Source: Mycolicibacterium sp. 018/SC-01/001
GTDB taxonomy: Bacteria; Actinomycetota; Actinomycetes; Mycobacteriales; Mycobacteriaceae
Reading direction: 5' to 3'
Length of the DNA stretch: 64,000 bases
Assembly: GCF_007096635.1 (NCBI RefSeq)
Contig: NZ_VKAA01000004.1
Location: 248,001-312,000 of the forward strand
In this document: piece after piece, positions 8,893 through 17,030 of the stretch
Numbering within the stretch: the first letter of the stretch is position 1
Layout of the letters: each line of letters opens with the position of its first letter
Notes under the pieces: model-generated
What the model was told of the DNA's origin: nothing
Databases searched by the model: none
What the model saw: the letters and a program-made list of their open reading frames with translations, nothing else
Program-made: the position numbers and the translations under genes

Positions 8893-8931
8893 CTGCCGAC
8901 GATGCGCACGAACGGGGGTCCGAGAACGCTC

Positions 8932-9603
8932 CTAGGCCACACCCACGAGGATGCTCATGTACGGCTGTGAATCAGGATCCAGCCAAGCGAAGATCGCCTC
9001 CATCACGGGCTGCTTGACTGCGATGCACCCAAGCGTGGTTGTGTCGGTGTCCTGGCAATGGAGGAAGATGGCGCAGCCCCACCCAGGCCTTCGTGTGGGG
9101 TTGTGGTCGACGAAAACCGCATACTCATAGGCGTCCTGGTTCAGGTCTTCGGTCTCCTGTCCTTTCTTCGCGTCTGATTCTCGGATGCGGGTGTTGTATG
9201 TCGTCGATTCACCTCGGCTCCACGCTGGAGCCCAGTACCGATATCCCTCGTCCCAGACGTCACCCTCCTGGATGAAGTGGTAGGGCATTTTGGTGAACGG
9301 CGCCCTCACCCGCCCAATTGCGGTGGTGATGGGAAAGCTCCCGGCGGGAGTTGTCAAGGAATCGTCCGCGCCACCTGCCACCCCCTTTTTTCCGATCTGA
9401 GCCGTGATGTCGTGGCTCCACCCCGGCGCACCGTTTCCGATGACCTTCTTCCACGGAGACAACGGCTTCGGTGCCACGTCGCGCTGGAAGCATTCCAGGA
9501 TGCCTGTCGTCACCGGGTTTCCGTGTTGGTCGAAGATGCTGTCGACGTAGACCGCGATGATCTGACCGCAAGACTCGGGAACCTTCCCGACAAAATCGCT
9601 CAC
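8932..9603 (-). CDS. L,D-transpeptidase (YkuD)-like protein
   Basis: About 223 residues. The C-terminal half contains the pattern of the YkuD catalytic domain: a His in [19 protein letters not shown] followed by the T-L-G-C motif, equivalent to HxxxxxxxxSxGC with the nucleophilic Cys, and upstream [17 protein letters not shown], which matches the TPxGxF strand. Enzymes of this fold crosslink or cleave peptidoglycan; here Thr-Leu replaces the usual Ser-His before Gly-Cys. No signal peptide or lipobox is visible at GTG 9603 or at the alternative TTG 9630, so either the true start differs or the protein acts in the cytoplasm. Lies downstream of tRNA-Tyr on the same strand, separated from it by a terminator hairpin. 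Confidence 0.72.
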   Translation of the reverse strand: MSDFVGKVPESCGQIIAVYVDSIFDQHGNPVTTGILECFQRDVAPKPLSPWKKVIGNGAPGWSHDITAQIGKKGVAGGADDSLTTPAGSFPITTAIGRVRAPFTKMPYHFIQEGDVWDEGYRYWAPAWSRGESTTYNTRIRESDAKKGQETEDLNQDAYEYAVFVDHNPTRRPGWGCAIFLHCQDTDTTTLGCIAVKQPVMEAIFAWLDPDSQPYMSILVGVA

Positions 9604-9756
9604 GCCCGAATCTTGGTCGTTTGCAGACAACGCCGTGCGCTGGCCGCGCAGTGGTCCTCGATCTGCAACCGTACTGAGACGTCACCCTCGACAACCGCCC
9701 GCTTACACGCATCCGCACAGCGATGCGACGGGACCGTTGAGCGTCTCCGCACGCAA

Positions 9757-9782
9757 TCAGGCCCCCTCGAAAGGGGGCCTGA
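9757..9782 (-). terminator. Strong hairpin terminator after tRNA-Tyr
   Basis: A perfect 11-bp inverted repeat (TCAGGCCCCCT and AGGGGGCCTGA) encloses a 4-nt loop that reads TTCG on the minus strand, giving a UUCG tetraloop in RNA. It starts 7 nt beyond the 3' end of the tRNA and is followed by only a weak T tract. It probably ends tRNA transcription before the YkuD-like gene. Confidence 0.8.
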
Positions 9783-9789
9783 CGTGGTG

Positions 9790-9872
9790 TGGCAGGTAGT
9801 GGATTCGAACCACTGTAGGCGTAAGCCGACGGATTTACAGTCCGCTCCCATTGGCCGCTCGGGCAACCTGCC
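9790..9872 (-). tRNA. tRNA-Tyr (anticodon GTA)
   Basis: The minus strand gives an 83-nt class II tRNA. Acceptor stem GGCAGGT pairs with ACCTGCC, discriminator base A at 9790. The anticodon loop CTGTAAA reads GTA, decoding UAC/UAU. The long variable arm (about 12 nt, with GGCTTACGCC) is that of bacterial tRNA-Tyr, and the T arm has GGTTCGAATCC. CCA is not encoded (ACACC follows). A hairpin terminator lies immediately downstream. Confidence 0.97.
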
Positions 9873-10008
9873 GGGTTCGCGTGTAGCGCGCACAGCAGGA
9901 TACAACGACGGCATACCCCGACGACAAATCGCCAGGGTGGTGTGGCCGCCACCGGAGCATGCGGCCAAGATGGAACCCAGCACCGACTACCAGGGAGGGA
10001 CGGGTCCA
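9873..10008. other. Divergent spacer between tRNA-Tyr and yajQ
   Basis: The whole stretch from 9604 to 10008 has no protein gene; it contains the tRNA and its terminator, then this 136-bp spacer, which must carry the tRNA promoter (minus) and the yajQ promoter (plus). GGGAGGGA at 9994-10000 is the yajQ ribosome binding site. I see no other element here. Confidence 0.5.
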
Positions 10009-10500
10009 ATGGCGGATTCATCGTTCGACATCGTCAGCAAGGCCGACCGCCAAGAGGTCGACAATGCGCTCAACCAGGCGGCCAAGGAGTTGTCCACCCG
10101 CTTCGACTTCCGCGGCACCGACACCACGATCGAATGGCAGGGCGAAGACGGCATCATCCTCGTCTCCTCCACCGAGGAGCGCGTCAAGGCCGCCGTCGAC
10201 GTCTTCAAGGAGAAGCTGATCCGGCGCGACATCTCGATGAAGGCGTTCGACGCGGGCGACCCGCAGCCCTCCGGCAAGACCTACAAGGTCATCGGCGGCA
10301 TCAAGCAGGGCATCGACAGCGAGAACGCCAAGAAGATCACCAAGCTCATCCGCGACGAGGGACCCAAGGGCGTCAAGGCCCAGATCCAGGGCGACGAGAT
10401 CCGCGTCAGCTCCAAGAAGCGCGACGACCTGCAGGCCGTCCAGGCGCTGCTGCGCGGCGCCGATCTCGACGTGGCGCTGCAGTTCGTCAACTACCGCTGA
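10009..10500 (+). CDS. YajQ family nucleotide-binding protein (Rv0566c-like)
   Basis: 163 residues, the family's full length. It starts [20 protein letters not shown], the invariant opening of YajQ/UPF0234, and contains two ferredoxin-like halves ([13 protein letters not shown] and the later [19 protein letters not shown]) and ends [10 protein letters not shown]. YajQ homologues bind nucleotides or nucleic acids, and in Xanthomonas a member binds cyclic di-GMP; the mycobacterial role is unclear. ATG at 10009 has GGGAGGGA upstream. Convergent with the next gene; a small hairpin lies between them. Position next to gpsA agrees with mycobacterial gene order. Confidence 0.95.
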   Translation: MADSSFDIVSKADRQEVDNALNQAAKELSTRFDFRGTDTTIEWQGEDGIILVSSTEERVKAAVDVFKEKLIRRDISMKAFDAGDPQPSGKTYKVIGGIKQGIDSENAKKITKLIRDEGPKGVKAQIQGDEIRVSSKKRDDLQAVQALLRGADLDVALQFVNYR

Positions 10501-10519
10501 CGGCGAACGTGGCGGTTGT

Positions 10520-10545
10520 GTACGCCTGACCCGCGTTCGGCGTAC
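10520..10545. terminator. Possible bidirectional hairpin between convergent genes
   Basis: GTACGCC (10520-10526) and GGCGTAC (10539-10545) form a 7-bp stem with a 12-nt loop, 20 nt after the yajQ stop and 22 nt after the stop of the convergent gene. It could terminate both transcripts. No T tract, as is common in mycobacteria. Confidence 0.4.
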
Positions 10546-10566
10546 GGAAGGTGCACGCTCGGCGCG

Positions 10567-11046
10567 TCAGGGCTCGACCGCGCCGTCGATCGCCTCCGAC
10601 GTCACGCCATCGACCTGCCCGAACAAGCCCAGCAGGCGTTGGATGACCACGGTGAACCCGGGTTCGAAGTTCTTGAGCACCGGCGGGAAGAACGGCGCGA
10701 CCGCGAACCCGTCGTCGGTGACCGTCCATCCCATGCCCCGCAGCGCTGTGACGAGCTCGACCAGCCCGACCCGGATGGCGTCGAGCTGCGCACCACCGGT
10801 CACGAGCGCCAGCCGGACCGACTCGAGCCGGGCCCGTAGCTGCAGCTGCGCCGCGATGTCCTGCTCGCCCGTCGACACCGCGGCGTCACCGCCGGGCGCT
10901 CGCCAGGCCGCTCGCACTCGTGCGAGCGACTGCTGCTCGTGATCGACCACGGCGTCGAGATCGGCGATGTGGCCGCCCAGCTGGTCCGCCGCCGCAATCA
11001 CGCCCCGCGGGTCCGATGCTTCGACCGTCGACACCGTGACCGACAC
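10567..11046 (-). CDS. Helical protein with WXG100-like layout, unknown function
   Basis: 159 residues predicted largely helical. The N-terminal part (DPRGVIAAADQLGGHIADLD then AWRAPGGDAA then a second long helix) has the helix-W-x-x-P/G-helix organisation of WXG100/ESX-type substrates, but no C-terminal YxxxD/E export signal is obvious. The C-terminal part (MGWTVTDDGFAVAPFFPPVLKNF) is distinct. GTG 11046 is preferred because AGGGGG lies 4 nt before it, and the upstream ATG at 11073 overlaps a good -10 box (CATAAT). It faces yajQ and is divergent from gpsA. Assignment to the ESX world is only a guess. Confidence 0.6.
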   Translation of the reverse strand: MSVTVSTVEASDPRGVIAAADQLGGHIADLDAVVDHEQQSLARVRAAWRAPGGDAAVSTGEQDIAAQLQLRARLESVRLALVTGGAQLDAIRVGLVELVTALRGMGWTVTDDGFAVAPFFPPVLKNFEPGFTVVIQRLLGLFGQVDGVTSEAIDGAVEP

Positions 11047-11071
11047 AAGACCCCCTAGCAACGTCGGGTTC

Positions 11072-11077
11072 ATTATG
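11072..11077 (-). promoter_or_regulatory. -10 element for the WXG100-like gene
   Basis: CATAAT on the minus strand, 25 nt upstream of the GTG start at 11046 and followed by an AGGGGG ribosome binding site. It argues against starting translation at the ATG that overlaps it. Confidence 0.45.
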
Positions 11078-11145
11078 CCCACCGCGACGGGGGGCTCCTC
11101 GCACCGATTCGCTCCGAAAGCCGCCTCGCGGTCCAGCCGCCACCC

Positions 11146-11151
11146 TAGGGT
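11146..11151 (+). promoter_or_regulatory. -10 element for a probably leaderless gpsA mRNA
   Basis: TAGGGT (TANNNT type) lies 8 nt before the ATG at 11160, the distance expected when transcription starts at the start codon. There is no ribosome binding site, which supports leaderless expression. Confidence 0.4.
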
Positions 11152-11159
11152 GATCTCCC

Positions 11160-12185
11160 ATGGCACCTGCACAGCGCGATCCCAAAGTCGTCGTCCTCGG
11201 AGGCGGATCCTGGGGCACCACCGTGGCCTCGATCTGCGCGCGCCGCGGTCCGACGCTGCAGTGGGTGCGTTCGCAGGAAACCGCCGACGACATCAACAAC
11301 CACCACCGCAACACCAAGTACCTGGGCAACGAGGTCGAGCTGGCGCACGATCTGAAGGCCACCACCGACTTCGTCGAAGCCGCCGAGTGTGCCGACGTCA
11401 TCGTCATGGGTGTGCCCTCACACGGATTCCGCGGTGTCCTCACCGAATTGGCCGCATCGCTACGCCCGTGGGTGCCCGTGGTGTCCCTGGTCAAGGGCCT
11501 CGAACAGGGCACGAACTACCGGATGAGCCAGGTCGTCGACGAGGTGCTGCCCGGGCATCCGGCGGGAATCCTGGCCGGCCCCAACATCGCCCGCGAGGTC
11601 GCCGAAGGCTATGCCGCGGCCGCGGTGCTCGCGATGCCCGACCAGCATCTGGCCGCACAGCTGGCGAACCTGTTCCGCACCAAGCGTTTTCGCACCTACA
11701 CCACCGACGACGTGGTCGGAGTCGAGATGGCCGGAGCGCTCAAGAACGTGTACGCGATCGCCGTCGGTATGGGCTACTCACTGGGCATCGGCGAGAACAC
11801 CCGCGCGATGGTGATGGCGCGGGCGGTGCGCGAGATGTCGAAGATGGGTGAGGCGCTCGGCGGGCACCGCGACACGTTCGCAGGACTGGCCGGCATGGGC
11901 GATCTGATCGTGACGTGCACCAGCCAGCGCAGCCGCAACCGCCACGTCGGCGAGCAGCTCGGTGCGGGCAAGCCGATCGACGAGATCATCGCCTCGATGA
12001 ACCAGGTCGCCGAGGGCGTCAAGGCGGCCAGCGTGATCATGTCGTTCGCCGAGGAGCTGGGCATCTCGATGCCGATCGCCCGCGAGGTCGACGGCGTGGT
12101 CAACCACGGTTCGACCGTCGAAGACGCCTACCACGGGCTGATGCAGGAGAAGCCGGGCCACGAGGTGCACGGCTCAGGCTTCTGA
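11160..12185 (+). CDS. gpsA: NAD(P)H-dependent glycerol-3-phosphate dehydrogenase
   Basis: 341 residues. Makes sn-glycerol 3-phosphate from dihydroxyacetone phosphate for phospholipid synthesis in the cytoplasm. The Rossmann motif GGGSWGTT is at about residues 14-21; LVKGLEQGT, LAGPNIAREV and EMAGALKNVYAIAVGMGYSL carry the conserved substrate and catalytic lysines, and AGMGDLIVTCTS is the family signature in the C-terminal helical domain. Matches the gpdA1 position in mycobacteria (next to yajQ and htpX). ATG start probably used as a leaderless mRNA. It converges on the secreted-protein gene with only 10 bp between stops. Confidence 0.96.
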   Translation: MAPAQRDPKVVVLGGGSWGTTVASICARRGPTLQWVRSQETADDINNHHRNTKYLGNEVELAHDLKATTDFVEAAECADVIVMGVPSHGFRGVLTELAASLRPWVPVVSLVKGLEQGTNYRMSQVVDEVLPGHPAGILAGPNIAREVAEGYAAAAVLAMPDQHLAAQLANLFRTKRFRTYTTDDVVGVEMAGALKNVYAIAVGMGYSLGIGENTRAMVMARAVREMSKMGEALGGHRDTFAGLAGMGDLIVTCTSQRSRNRHVGEQLGAGKPIDEIIASMNQVAEGVKAASVIMSFAEELGISMPIAREVDGVVNHGSTVEDAYHGLMQEKPGHEVHGSGF

Positions 12186-12195
12186 TCGATGGCTT

Positions 12196-12732
12196 CTAGT
12201 TGAAGTACGGGTTCGTGCCCTCGGGACGGGCCAGCAGCGGGTCGACCTCGTTGACGACCCAGGACGCCGTCGGGCTGACGACGAAGCCCGCCTGGTTGCG
12301 GCTGTCCACGCAGGAGGTCAGCGTGCCGTCATTGCCGCAGCTGACGGTGCCGAAGCTCAGCCGTGAATTGGCGGGCAGCGCTTTGACCTCGCCGCCGTAG
12401 ATCGGGGCGGGCGCCACCGAAAATGCGGGCACTCCTCCCGCCGAACCGCTGATCAGGTTCGCCCCCTCGGGCGCCCCGGGCAGCACGCCGTTGCATCCGT
12501 AGCCGCCCGAGCGCTGCAGCATGCAGGTCAGACCGTTGGAGCTGAACGCGTATGCCGCGCCGTCGAAGACGGCATAGTTCTGCGGATTCGCCGGAGCCCA
12601 CGCGTTCACGTTGGGCGCGGGCGGTGGCGGCGGAGGGGTGGGCGGCTGCGCGGCGGCCAGCCCCGACGCATTCAGGACACCAGCCGCGGCCAGGCACGCC
12701 GCGCCGACAAAGGCTCTGCTCGACACCGTCAC
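12196..12732 (-). CDS. Secreted protein, tandem paralogue 1
   Basis: 178 residues. Signal peptide in residues 1-28 (AFVGAACLAAAGVLNASGLAAAQ), then a run of prolines. The mature domain shares a block order with the next gene upstream: FDGAAYAFSSNGLTCML, YGCNGVLPGAP, an I-YGG segment, and FGTVSCGNDGTLTSCVDS followed by NQAGFVVSPT. Four cysteines are placed to make two disulphides. It has a 20-residue C-terminal tail (PLLARPEGTNPYFN) the paralogue lacks. Function unknown; probably cell-envelope or extracellular. 45 bp downstream of its paralogue on the same strand. Confidence 0.82.
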   Translation of the reverse strand: MTVSSRAFVGAACLAAAGVLNASGLAAAQPPTPPPPPPAPNVNAWAPANPQNYAVFDGAAYAFSSNGLTCMLQRSGGYGCNGVLPGAPEGANLISGSAGGVPAFSVAPAPIYGGEVKALPANSRLSFGTVSCGNDGTLTSCVDSRNQAGFVVSPTASWVVNEVDPLLARPEGTNPYFN

Positions 12733-12777
12733 AGCCTAGATGTCGCCGGAACGCCCGGCAGTGTTAACGAGAGCCGC

Positions 12778-13236
12778 TCAGTACGCGTAGGTGCCGGTCG
12801 GGCTGATGACGAACCCGGATTGGTTGACGGTGTTCACGCACGAGGTGATGACGCCGTCGGTGCCGCAGCTGACGGTGCGAAAGCTCATCCGGGTGTTGGC
12901 CGGCAGCGGTAGCGGGTCGGCCGTCGCGCCGTACATCGGGCCGGCCGCGTTCGCGAACCCTGGCGCTCCACCCGCCCAGCCGCTGACGACGTTCGCGCCG
13001 CCGGGAGCACCGGGCAGCACACCGTTGCAGCCGTAGTTGCCGGACTGCCGATCCATCACGCACGTCACACCCCCGGGCGCGGCGAACGAGTACCACGCGC
13101 CATCCGGAGAGGCGAAGGGCTGCGGGTTGACCGGCGGCAGCGCGTTGACGTTCAGCGGGGACGGGTCAGCCGCGGCGACCGCCGGCGCGGCGAGCGCGGC
13201 AGCGGCCGAGACGGCGACGAGAATTCGGGTGAGCAC
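12778..13236 (-). CDS. Secreted protein, tandem paralogue 2
   Basis: 152 residues. Signal peptide residues 1-25 (ILVAVSAAAALAAPAVAAAD). The mature part repeats the plan of the neighbouring paralogue: PDGAWYSFAAPGGVTCVMD, NYGCNGVLPGAPGGANVVSG, PMYGATADPLPLPANTRMSF, RTVSCGTDGVITSCVNTVNQ and a C-terminal SGFVISPTG. The four cysteines align with those of paralogue 1. GTG 13236 is chosen since TTAAGG lies 8 nt upstream; GTG 13245 is possible. Unknown function. Confidence 0.8.
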   Translation of the reverse strand: MLTRILVAVSAAAALAAPAVAAADPSPLNVNALPPVNPQPFASPDGAWYSFAAPGGVTCVMDRQSGNYGCNGVLPGAPGGANVVSGWAGGAPGFANAAGPMYGATADPLPLPANTRMSFRTVSCGTDGVITSCVNTVNQSGFVISPTGTYAY

Positions 13237-13301
13237 GCCGCACACCTTAAAGGCGCGGTGCCACGCGGCGCAGCGCCAGCGGCAGAAGTCTGACGAGCCC
13301 G

Positions 13302-14180
13302 TCAGTACTGGCCCGGCCCGCGACCGGCCATCGCCTCCAGCCGCGCGATGCGGTCGGCGATCGGCGGGTGGGTCGCGAACAGCTTGCCGATCTTCTCGCC
13401 CGCCCGGAACGGGTTCGCGATCATCAGGTGAGCCTGGTCGGCGAGCTGCGGCTCCGGCGGCAACGGCGCCCGCTCCACCCCGGCGCTGATCTTGCGCAGG
13501 GCACTCGCCAAGGCCAGCGGGTCACCCGTCAGCTCGGCACCGGACTGGTCGGCCTGGTACTCGCGCGACCGCGACACCGCCAGCCGAATCACCGTCGCCG
13601 CGATCGGGCCGAGCAGCGAAACCAGAAGAATGGCAAAGGGATTGGTGCCACCTTCGCGGTTTCCGCCGAACATGCTCGCGAAGAACGCGAGGTTGGCCAG
13701 CGCGGTGATCACCGACGCCATCGCGCCCGCCACACAGCTGATCAGGATGTCGCGGTTGTAGACGTGGGAGAGCTCGTGGCCGAGGACGGCACGCAGCTCG
13801 CGTTCGTTGAGGATGCCGAGAATGCCCGTCGTGCAGCACACCGCGGCGTTGCGCGGATTACGGCCCGTCGCGAACGCGTTCGGGGCGGCGGTGTCACTGA
13901 TGTAGAGCCGCGGCATCGGCTGACGCGCCGTGGTCGCCAGCTCGCGCACGATCCGGTACATCACCGGCGCCTGCATCTCCGTGACCGGCTGCGCGTGCAT
14001 CGCACGCAGCGCCAGCTTGTCGCTGTTGAAGTAGACGTAGGCGTTCATGCCGATCGCGAACAACACGGCCAGGAACATGATGTTGCGGCCGAACATCGCA
14101 CCGACGGCCACGATCAGTCCCGAGAACAGCACCAGCAACAGGAACGTCTTCGCCCTGTTGGCGTGCGGATGCCACGTCAT
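13302..14180 (-). CDS. htpX: HtpX zinc metalloprotease
   Basis: 292-residue integral membrane M48 protease that degrades misfolded membrane proteins on the cytoplasmic side. Two N-terminal membrane helices (about residues 11-30 and 33-52), the zinc motif HELSH at about 135-139, two further hydrophobic segments ([20 protein letters not shown] and [19 protein letters not shown]), and the third ligand Glu in [16 protein letters not shown] 14180 has GGAGGA upstream. It is 95 nt downstream of grcC1 on the same strand, as for Rv0563 after Rv0562. Confidence 0.96.
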   Translation of the reverse strand: MTWHPHANRAKTFLLLVLFSGLIVAVGAMFGRNIMFLAVLFAIGMNAYVYFNSDKLALRAMHAQPVTEMQAPVMYRIVRELATTARQPMPRLYISDTAAPNAFATGRNPRNAAVCCTTGILGILNERELRAVLGHELSHVYNRDILISCVAGAMASVITALANLAFFASMFGGNREGGTNPFAILLVSLLGPIAATVIRLAVSRSREYQADQSGAELTGDPLALASALRKISAGVERAPLPPEPQLADQAHLMIANPFRAGEKIGKLFATHPPIADRIARLEAMAGRGPGQY

Positions 14181-14275
14181 CGACGGGTCCTCCTCATTCG
14201 ACCTGAAGTACTCCGACCTGAAGAACTCATTCGTCTGTCCAACGCCCGGGCAGGCCGTACAGGTTCCGACGGGCC

Positions 14276-15283
14276 TCAGCCGTGCCGATTGATCGTGTAA
14301 TCGACCAGCGTGGCCAGCGCCTGACGGCCCGGGCCGTCGGGCAGTGCGGCCAACTCCGCCTCGGCCTGACGCGCGTACTCGGCGACAATCTCCTTGGCTC
14401 GGACGATGCCCTGCGACGCGCGCAGCAGGCGCAACGCCTCCGCGACGTCGCCGTCGTCCTCCAGAGGGCGGGCCAGCAGCGCGCGCAGCCGATCGGCATC
14501 GGGGCCGGTCTCGCGCAGCGCGTAGAGGACCGGCAGCGTGTGCACGCCTTCGCGCAGGTCCGTTCCGGGCACCTTGCCGGACTCGTCGGGATCGCTGTCG
14601 ATGTCGATGATGTCGTCGGAGATCTGGAACGCGGTGCCCACGATGCCGCCGAGCCGGGCGAGGCGCTCGATCTGCTCGTCGTCGGCACCGGAGAACGTGG
14701 CACCGAAGCGGCCCGACGCGGCGATCAGGCAGGCCGTCTTCTCGTAGACCACCTTCAAGTAATGCTCGACCTCGTCGACGTGCTCGGCGGCGCCGCGCGT
14801 CTCCCGCATCTGGCCGGTGACCAGCAGCGCGAAGGTGTCGGCGATGATGCGCACCGCCTCCGGGCCGAGCCGGCTGACCAGCCGCGATGCCGTCGCGAAC
14901 AGGTAGTCCCCGGCCAGGATCGCGATGTTGTTGCTCCACCGCGCGTTGGCGCTGGCCGCGCCGCGGCGCACCTGGGCCTCGTCCATCACGTCGTCGTGGT
15001 ACAGCGTCGCCAGGTGCACCAGCTCGATGACCGCGCCGGCGACGGTGACCTGCCAGGAGTCGGGCTCGGGCCCCAGCTGCGCGGACAGCACGGTGAACAG
15101 CGGGCGGAACCGTTTGCCGCCGGCCTGGAACAGGTGCGTCACCGCCTCGGCCATCAGCTCGTCGGCGCGGCCGAGTTCTTCCGACATCAGCGCTTCGATC
15201 CGGGCCACGCCGTCACGGACGTCCTGGGCGAACTCGGCATCGCCGAAGTCCACTCCCGCCACCACGTTCGCCGGTGTCCTCAC
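14276..15283 (-). CDS. grcC1: Trans-polyprenyl diphosphate synthase
   Basis: 335 residues. Elongates allylic diphosphates with isopentenyl diphosphate to make the long prenyl chain, plausibly the side chain for menaquinone given its neighbours. First aspartate-rich motif in YHDDVMDE and second in [14 protein letters not shown] and GDYLFATAS are also conserved. GTG start at 15283 has a TATGTT box 6 nt upstream, so the mRNA is probably leaderless. Divergent from menJ with only 21 bp between start codons; htpX follows. Order equals Rv0562-Rv0561c. Confidence 0.95.
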   Translation of the reverse strand: MRTPANVVAGVDFGDAEFAQDVRDGVARIEALMSEELGRADELMAEAVTHLFQAGGKRFRPLFTVLSAQLGPEPDSWQVTVAGAVIELVHLATLYHDDVMDEAQVRRGAASANARWSNNIAILAGDYLFATASRLVSRLGPEAVRIIADTFALLVTGQMRETRGAAEHVDEVEHYLKVVYEKTACLIAASGRFGATFSGADDEQIERLARLGGIVGTAFQISDDIIDIDSDPDESGKVPGTDLREGVHTLPVLYALRETGPDADRLRALLARPLEDDGDVAEALRLLRASQGIVRAKEIVAEYARQAEAELAALPDGPGRQALATLVDYTINRHG

Positions 15284-15289
15284 ACAGCC

Positions 15290-15297
15290 AACATACT
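15290..15297. promoter_or_regulatory. Overlapping divergent -10 elements of grcC1 and menJ
   Basis: On the minus strand TATGTT (15295-15290) lies 6 nt before the grcC1 GTG; on the plus strand CATACT (15292-15297) lies 7 nt before the menJ ATG at 15305. The two boxes overlap by 4 bp, so the polymerases would compete for one site. Inferred from spacing typical of leaderless mycobacterial genes. Confidence 0.45.
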
Positions 15298-15304
15298 GGG
15301 AGCC

Positions 15305-16525
15305 ATGCACACGAGCGCTGATGTGGTGGTCGTCGGAGCCGGCCCCGCCGGTTCGGCGGCGGCCGCGTGGGCCGCCCGCGCGGGGCGCGACGTGCTGGTG
15401 ATCGATGCCGCGACGTTCCCCCGCGACAAGGCGTGCGGCGACGGGCTGACCCCGCGGGCCATCGCCGAGATGCGGCGGCTGGGCCTCGACGGGTGGCTGG
15501 CGGACCGGGTCACCCACCTCGGATTGCGGATGTCGGGCTTCGGAGCCGACGTCGAAGTGCCCTGGCCGGGTCGCTCGTTCCCGCCGATCAGCAGCGCGGT
15601 GCCGCGCCTCGAACTCGACGAGCGCATTCGGCTCGTCGCCGTCGACGAGGGCGCCAAGATGAAGCTGGGCATCAAAGCTGTTGATGTGCAGCATGATTCG
15701 ACCGGACGAGTGTCCGGCGTGGTGCTCGAGTCCGGCGAGGTGATCGGTTGCCGGGACCTGATCGTCGCCGACGGTGTGCGCTCGGGCCTGGGGCGAGTCC
15801 TCGGCCGGCGGTGGCACAGGGACACCGTGTACGGCACCGCGATCCGCGCCTACATCGCGACGCCGCGCCACGCGGAGGAGTGGATCACCTCACATCTGGA
15901 GCTGCGCGCACCCACCGGTGAGGTGCTGCCGGGGTACGGCTGGATCTTCCCGCTCGGCACCGGGGAGGTGAACATCGGCGTCGGCGCGCTGGCGACGGCC
16001 AAGCGTCCGGCAGAGACCGCGCTACGGCCCTTACTGAATCATTACGTCGCGCTGCGCCGCGACGAATGGGGCTTCGACGGCGACGTGCGGGCGCCGCGCT
16101 CAGCGCTGCTGCCGATGGGCGGGGCGGTGTCGGGTGTGGCCGGGCCGAACTGGATGCTGATCGGCGACGCCGCGGCGTGTGTGAATCCGCTCAATGGCGA
16201 GGGCATCGATTACGGCCTGGAAACCGGGCGGCTGGCCGCGCAGATGCTGGGCAGCGGCGACTACTCGCAGGCGTGGCCCGCGGTGCTGGACGAGCACTAT
16301 GCGCGCGGGTTCTCTATTGCGCGCCGGCTGGCGCTGCTGCTGACGTTCCCGCGGTTCCTGCCGGCGACGGGCCCGCTCGCGATGCGGTCCTCGGCGCTGA
16401 TGACGATCGCGGTGCGGGTGATGGGCAACTTCGTCACCGACGAGGACGCGGACGCGGTCGCCCGGTTGTGGCGGGGCGCGGGCCGGTTCTCCGAGAGGGT
16501 GGACGCGCGCCGCCCGTTCACGTGA
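15305..16525 (+). CDS. menJ: Menaquinone beta-isoprene reductase (MenJ, geranylgeranyl reductase family)
   Basis: 406-residue flavoprotein. In M. tuberculosis MenJ (Rv0561c) saturates one isoprene unit of MK-9 to give MK-9(II-H2). FAD-binding VVGAGPAGSAAA at about residues 8-19, ACGDGLTPRAIAEM (the CGDG family signature), the ribityl-binding GDAAACVNPLNGEGIDYG near residue 290, and a hydrophobic C-terminal region (LALLLTFPRFLPATGPLAM) that may lie on the membrane. ATG 15305 is set by the promoter position. Divergent from grcC1, the likely prenyl-chain supplier. Confidence 0.94.
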   Translation: MHTSADVVVVGAGPAGSAAAAWAARAGRDVLVIDAATFPRDKACGDGLTPRAIAEMRRLGLDGWLADRVTHLGLRMSGFGADVEVPWPGRSFPPISSAVPRLELDERIRLVAVDEGAKMKLGIKAVDVQHDSTGRVSGVVLESGEVIGCRDLIVADGVRSGLGRVLGRRWHRDTVYGTAIRAYIATPRHAEEWITSHLELRAPTGEVLPGYGWIFPLGTGEVNIGVGALATAKRPAETALRPLLNHYVALRRDEWGFDGDVRAPRSALLPMGGAVSGVAGPNWMLIGDAAACVNPLNGEGIDYGLETGRLAAQMLGSGDYSQAWPAVLDEHYARGFSIARRLALLLTFPRFLPATGPLAMRSSALMTIAVRVMGNFVTDEDADAVARLWRGAGRFSERVDARRPFT

Positions 16526-16535
16526 CGCCGGGTTC

Positions 16536-16597
16536 GGCGAGCGCGCGCGTTTGTACATCCCTGCGCGGCGTGTCGCGGCACTCTGCGCGCGCTCGCG
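16536..16597. repeat. GC-rich palindromic repeat family 2, copy a
   Basis: Left arm GGCGAGCGCGCGCG (16536-16549) and right arm GCGCGCGCTCGC (16585-16596) pair over about 12 bp, with an inner segment that includes GCGGCGTGTC shared with copies b and c. It lies 10 nt after the menJ stop and may act as a terminator. Confidence 0.7.
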
Positions 16598-16616
16598 GGC
16601 CACGAGCGTGACGTCC

Positions 16617-17018
16617 GTGTACCGGGCGCCGATGCGCTCACGCCGCGACGACGTCGATCCGCAGCTGGCGCGCGACCGGGCTTTCGCGCTGGGACTCGTC
16701 GGCTTCGGCCGGATCGACGTACCGCAGCGCCGGGTGGACCGCTTCGCCGCCGTGCCCGACGGATCGTTCGTGTGGACGCGCGACGAGGACGGCCTGTTCT
16801 GGCTCGGCCGCCTCGACGGACCGTACGTCTACGACGCCGCCGGCGAAGACGTCGACCTGGTGCACGTGCGGCCGTGCCGATGGCTGCCCAGGCCGGTGGT
16901 CGAAAGTCGCTGCCCGGCAGCTGTTCTCGCGACGTACGCGCGCGGCGGACGGAACTTCCAGCAGATCCACGACGCGCGGGTCGGCGCGGAGAGCCTGCGG
17001 GTGTGGACCTCGCAGTGA
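16617..17018 (+). CDS. Hypothetical protein with EVE/restriction-adaptor-like segment
   Basis: About 133 residues. I do not recognise a named family. The middle (FVWTRDEDGLFWLGRLDGPY then VHVRPCRWLPRPV then the NFQQIHD ending) resembles the small barrel found beside restriction-like proteins, in which a G.V.GPY.Y pattern and an H.R.v.W pattern recur; this is a weak inference. No membrane segment. Start uncertain: GTG 16617 or 16608, neither with a ribosome binding site. Followed after 12 nt by the TRIC-type channel gene, so co-transcription is likely. It begins just after palindromic repeat copy a. Confidence 0.6.
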   Translation: MYRAPMRSRRDDVDPQLARDRAFALGLVGFGRIDVPQRRVDRFAAVPDGSFVWTRDEDGLFWLGRLDGPYVYDAAGEDVDLVHVRPCRWLPRPVVESRCPAAVLATYARGGRNFQQIHDARVGAESLRVWTSQ

Positions 17019-17030
17019 TAGGCAGAACGG

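Noticed and set aside
11071..11073. ATG 11073 as start of the WXG100-like gene
   Set aside because: It overlaps a -10 element, while GTG 11046 has AGGGGG at a correct distance.
13302..14939. Long extension of htpX upstream into grcC1
   Set aside because: The extension is antisense-free but out of frame with grcC1; the ATG at 14180 has a good GGAGGA and gives the normal HtpX length.
14282..15304. Upstream extension of menJ opposite grcC1
   Set aside because: The frame is the complement of the prenyl synthase gene; the ATG at 15305 follows a promoter and begins the normal FAD domain.
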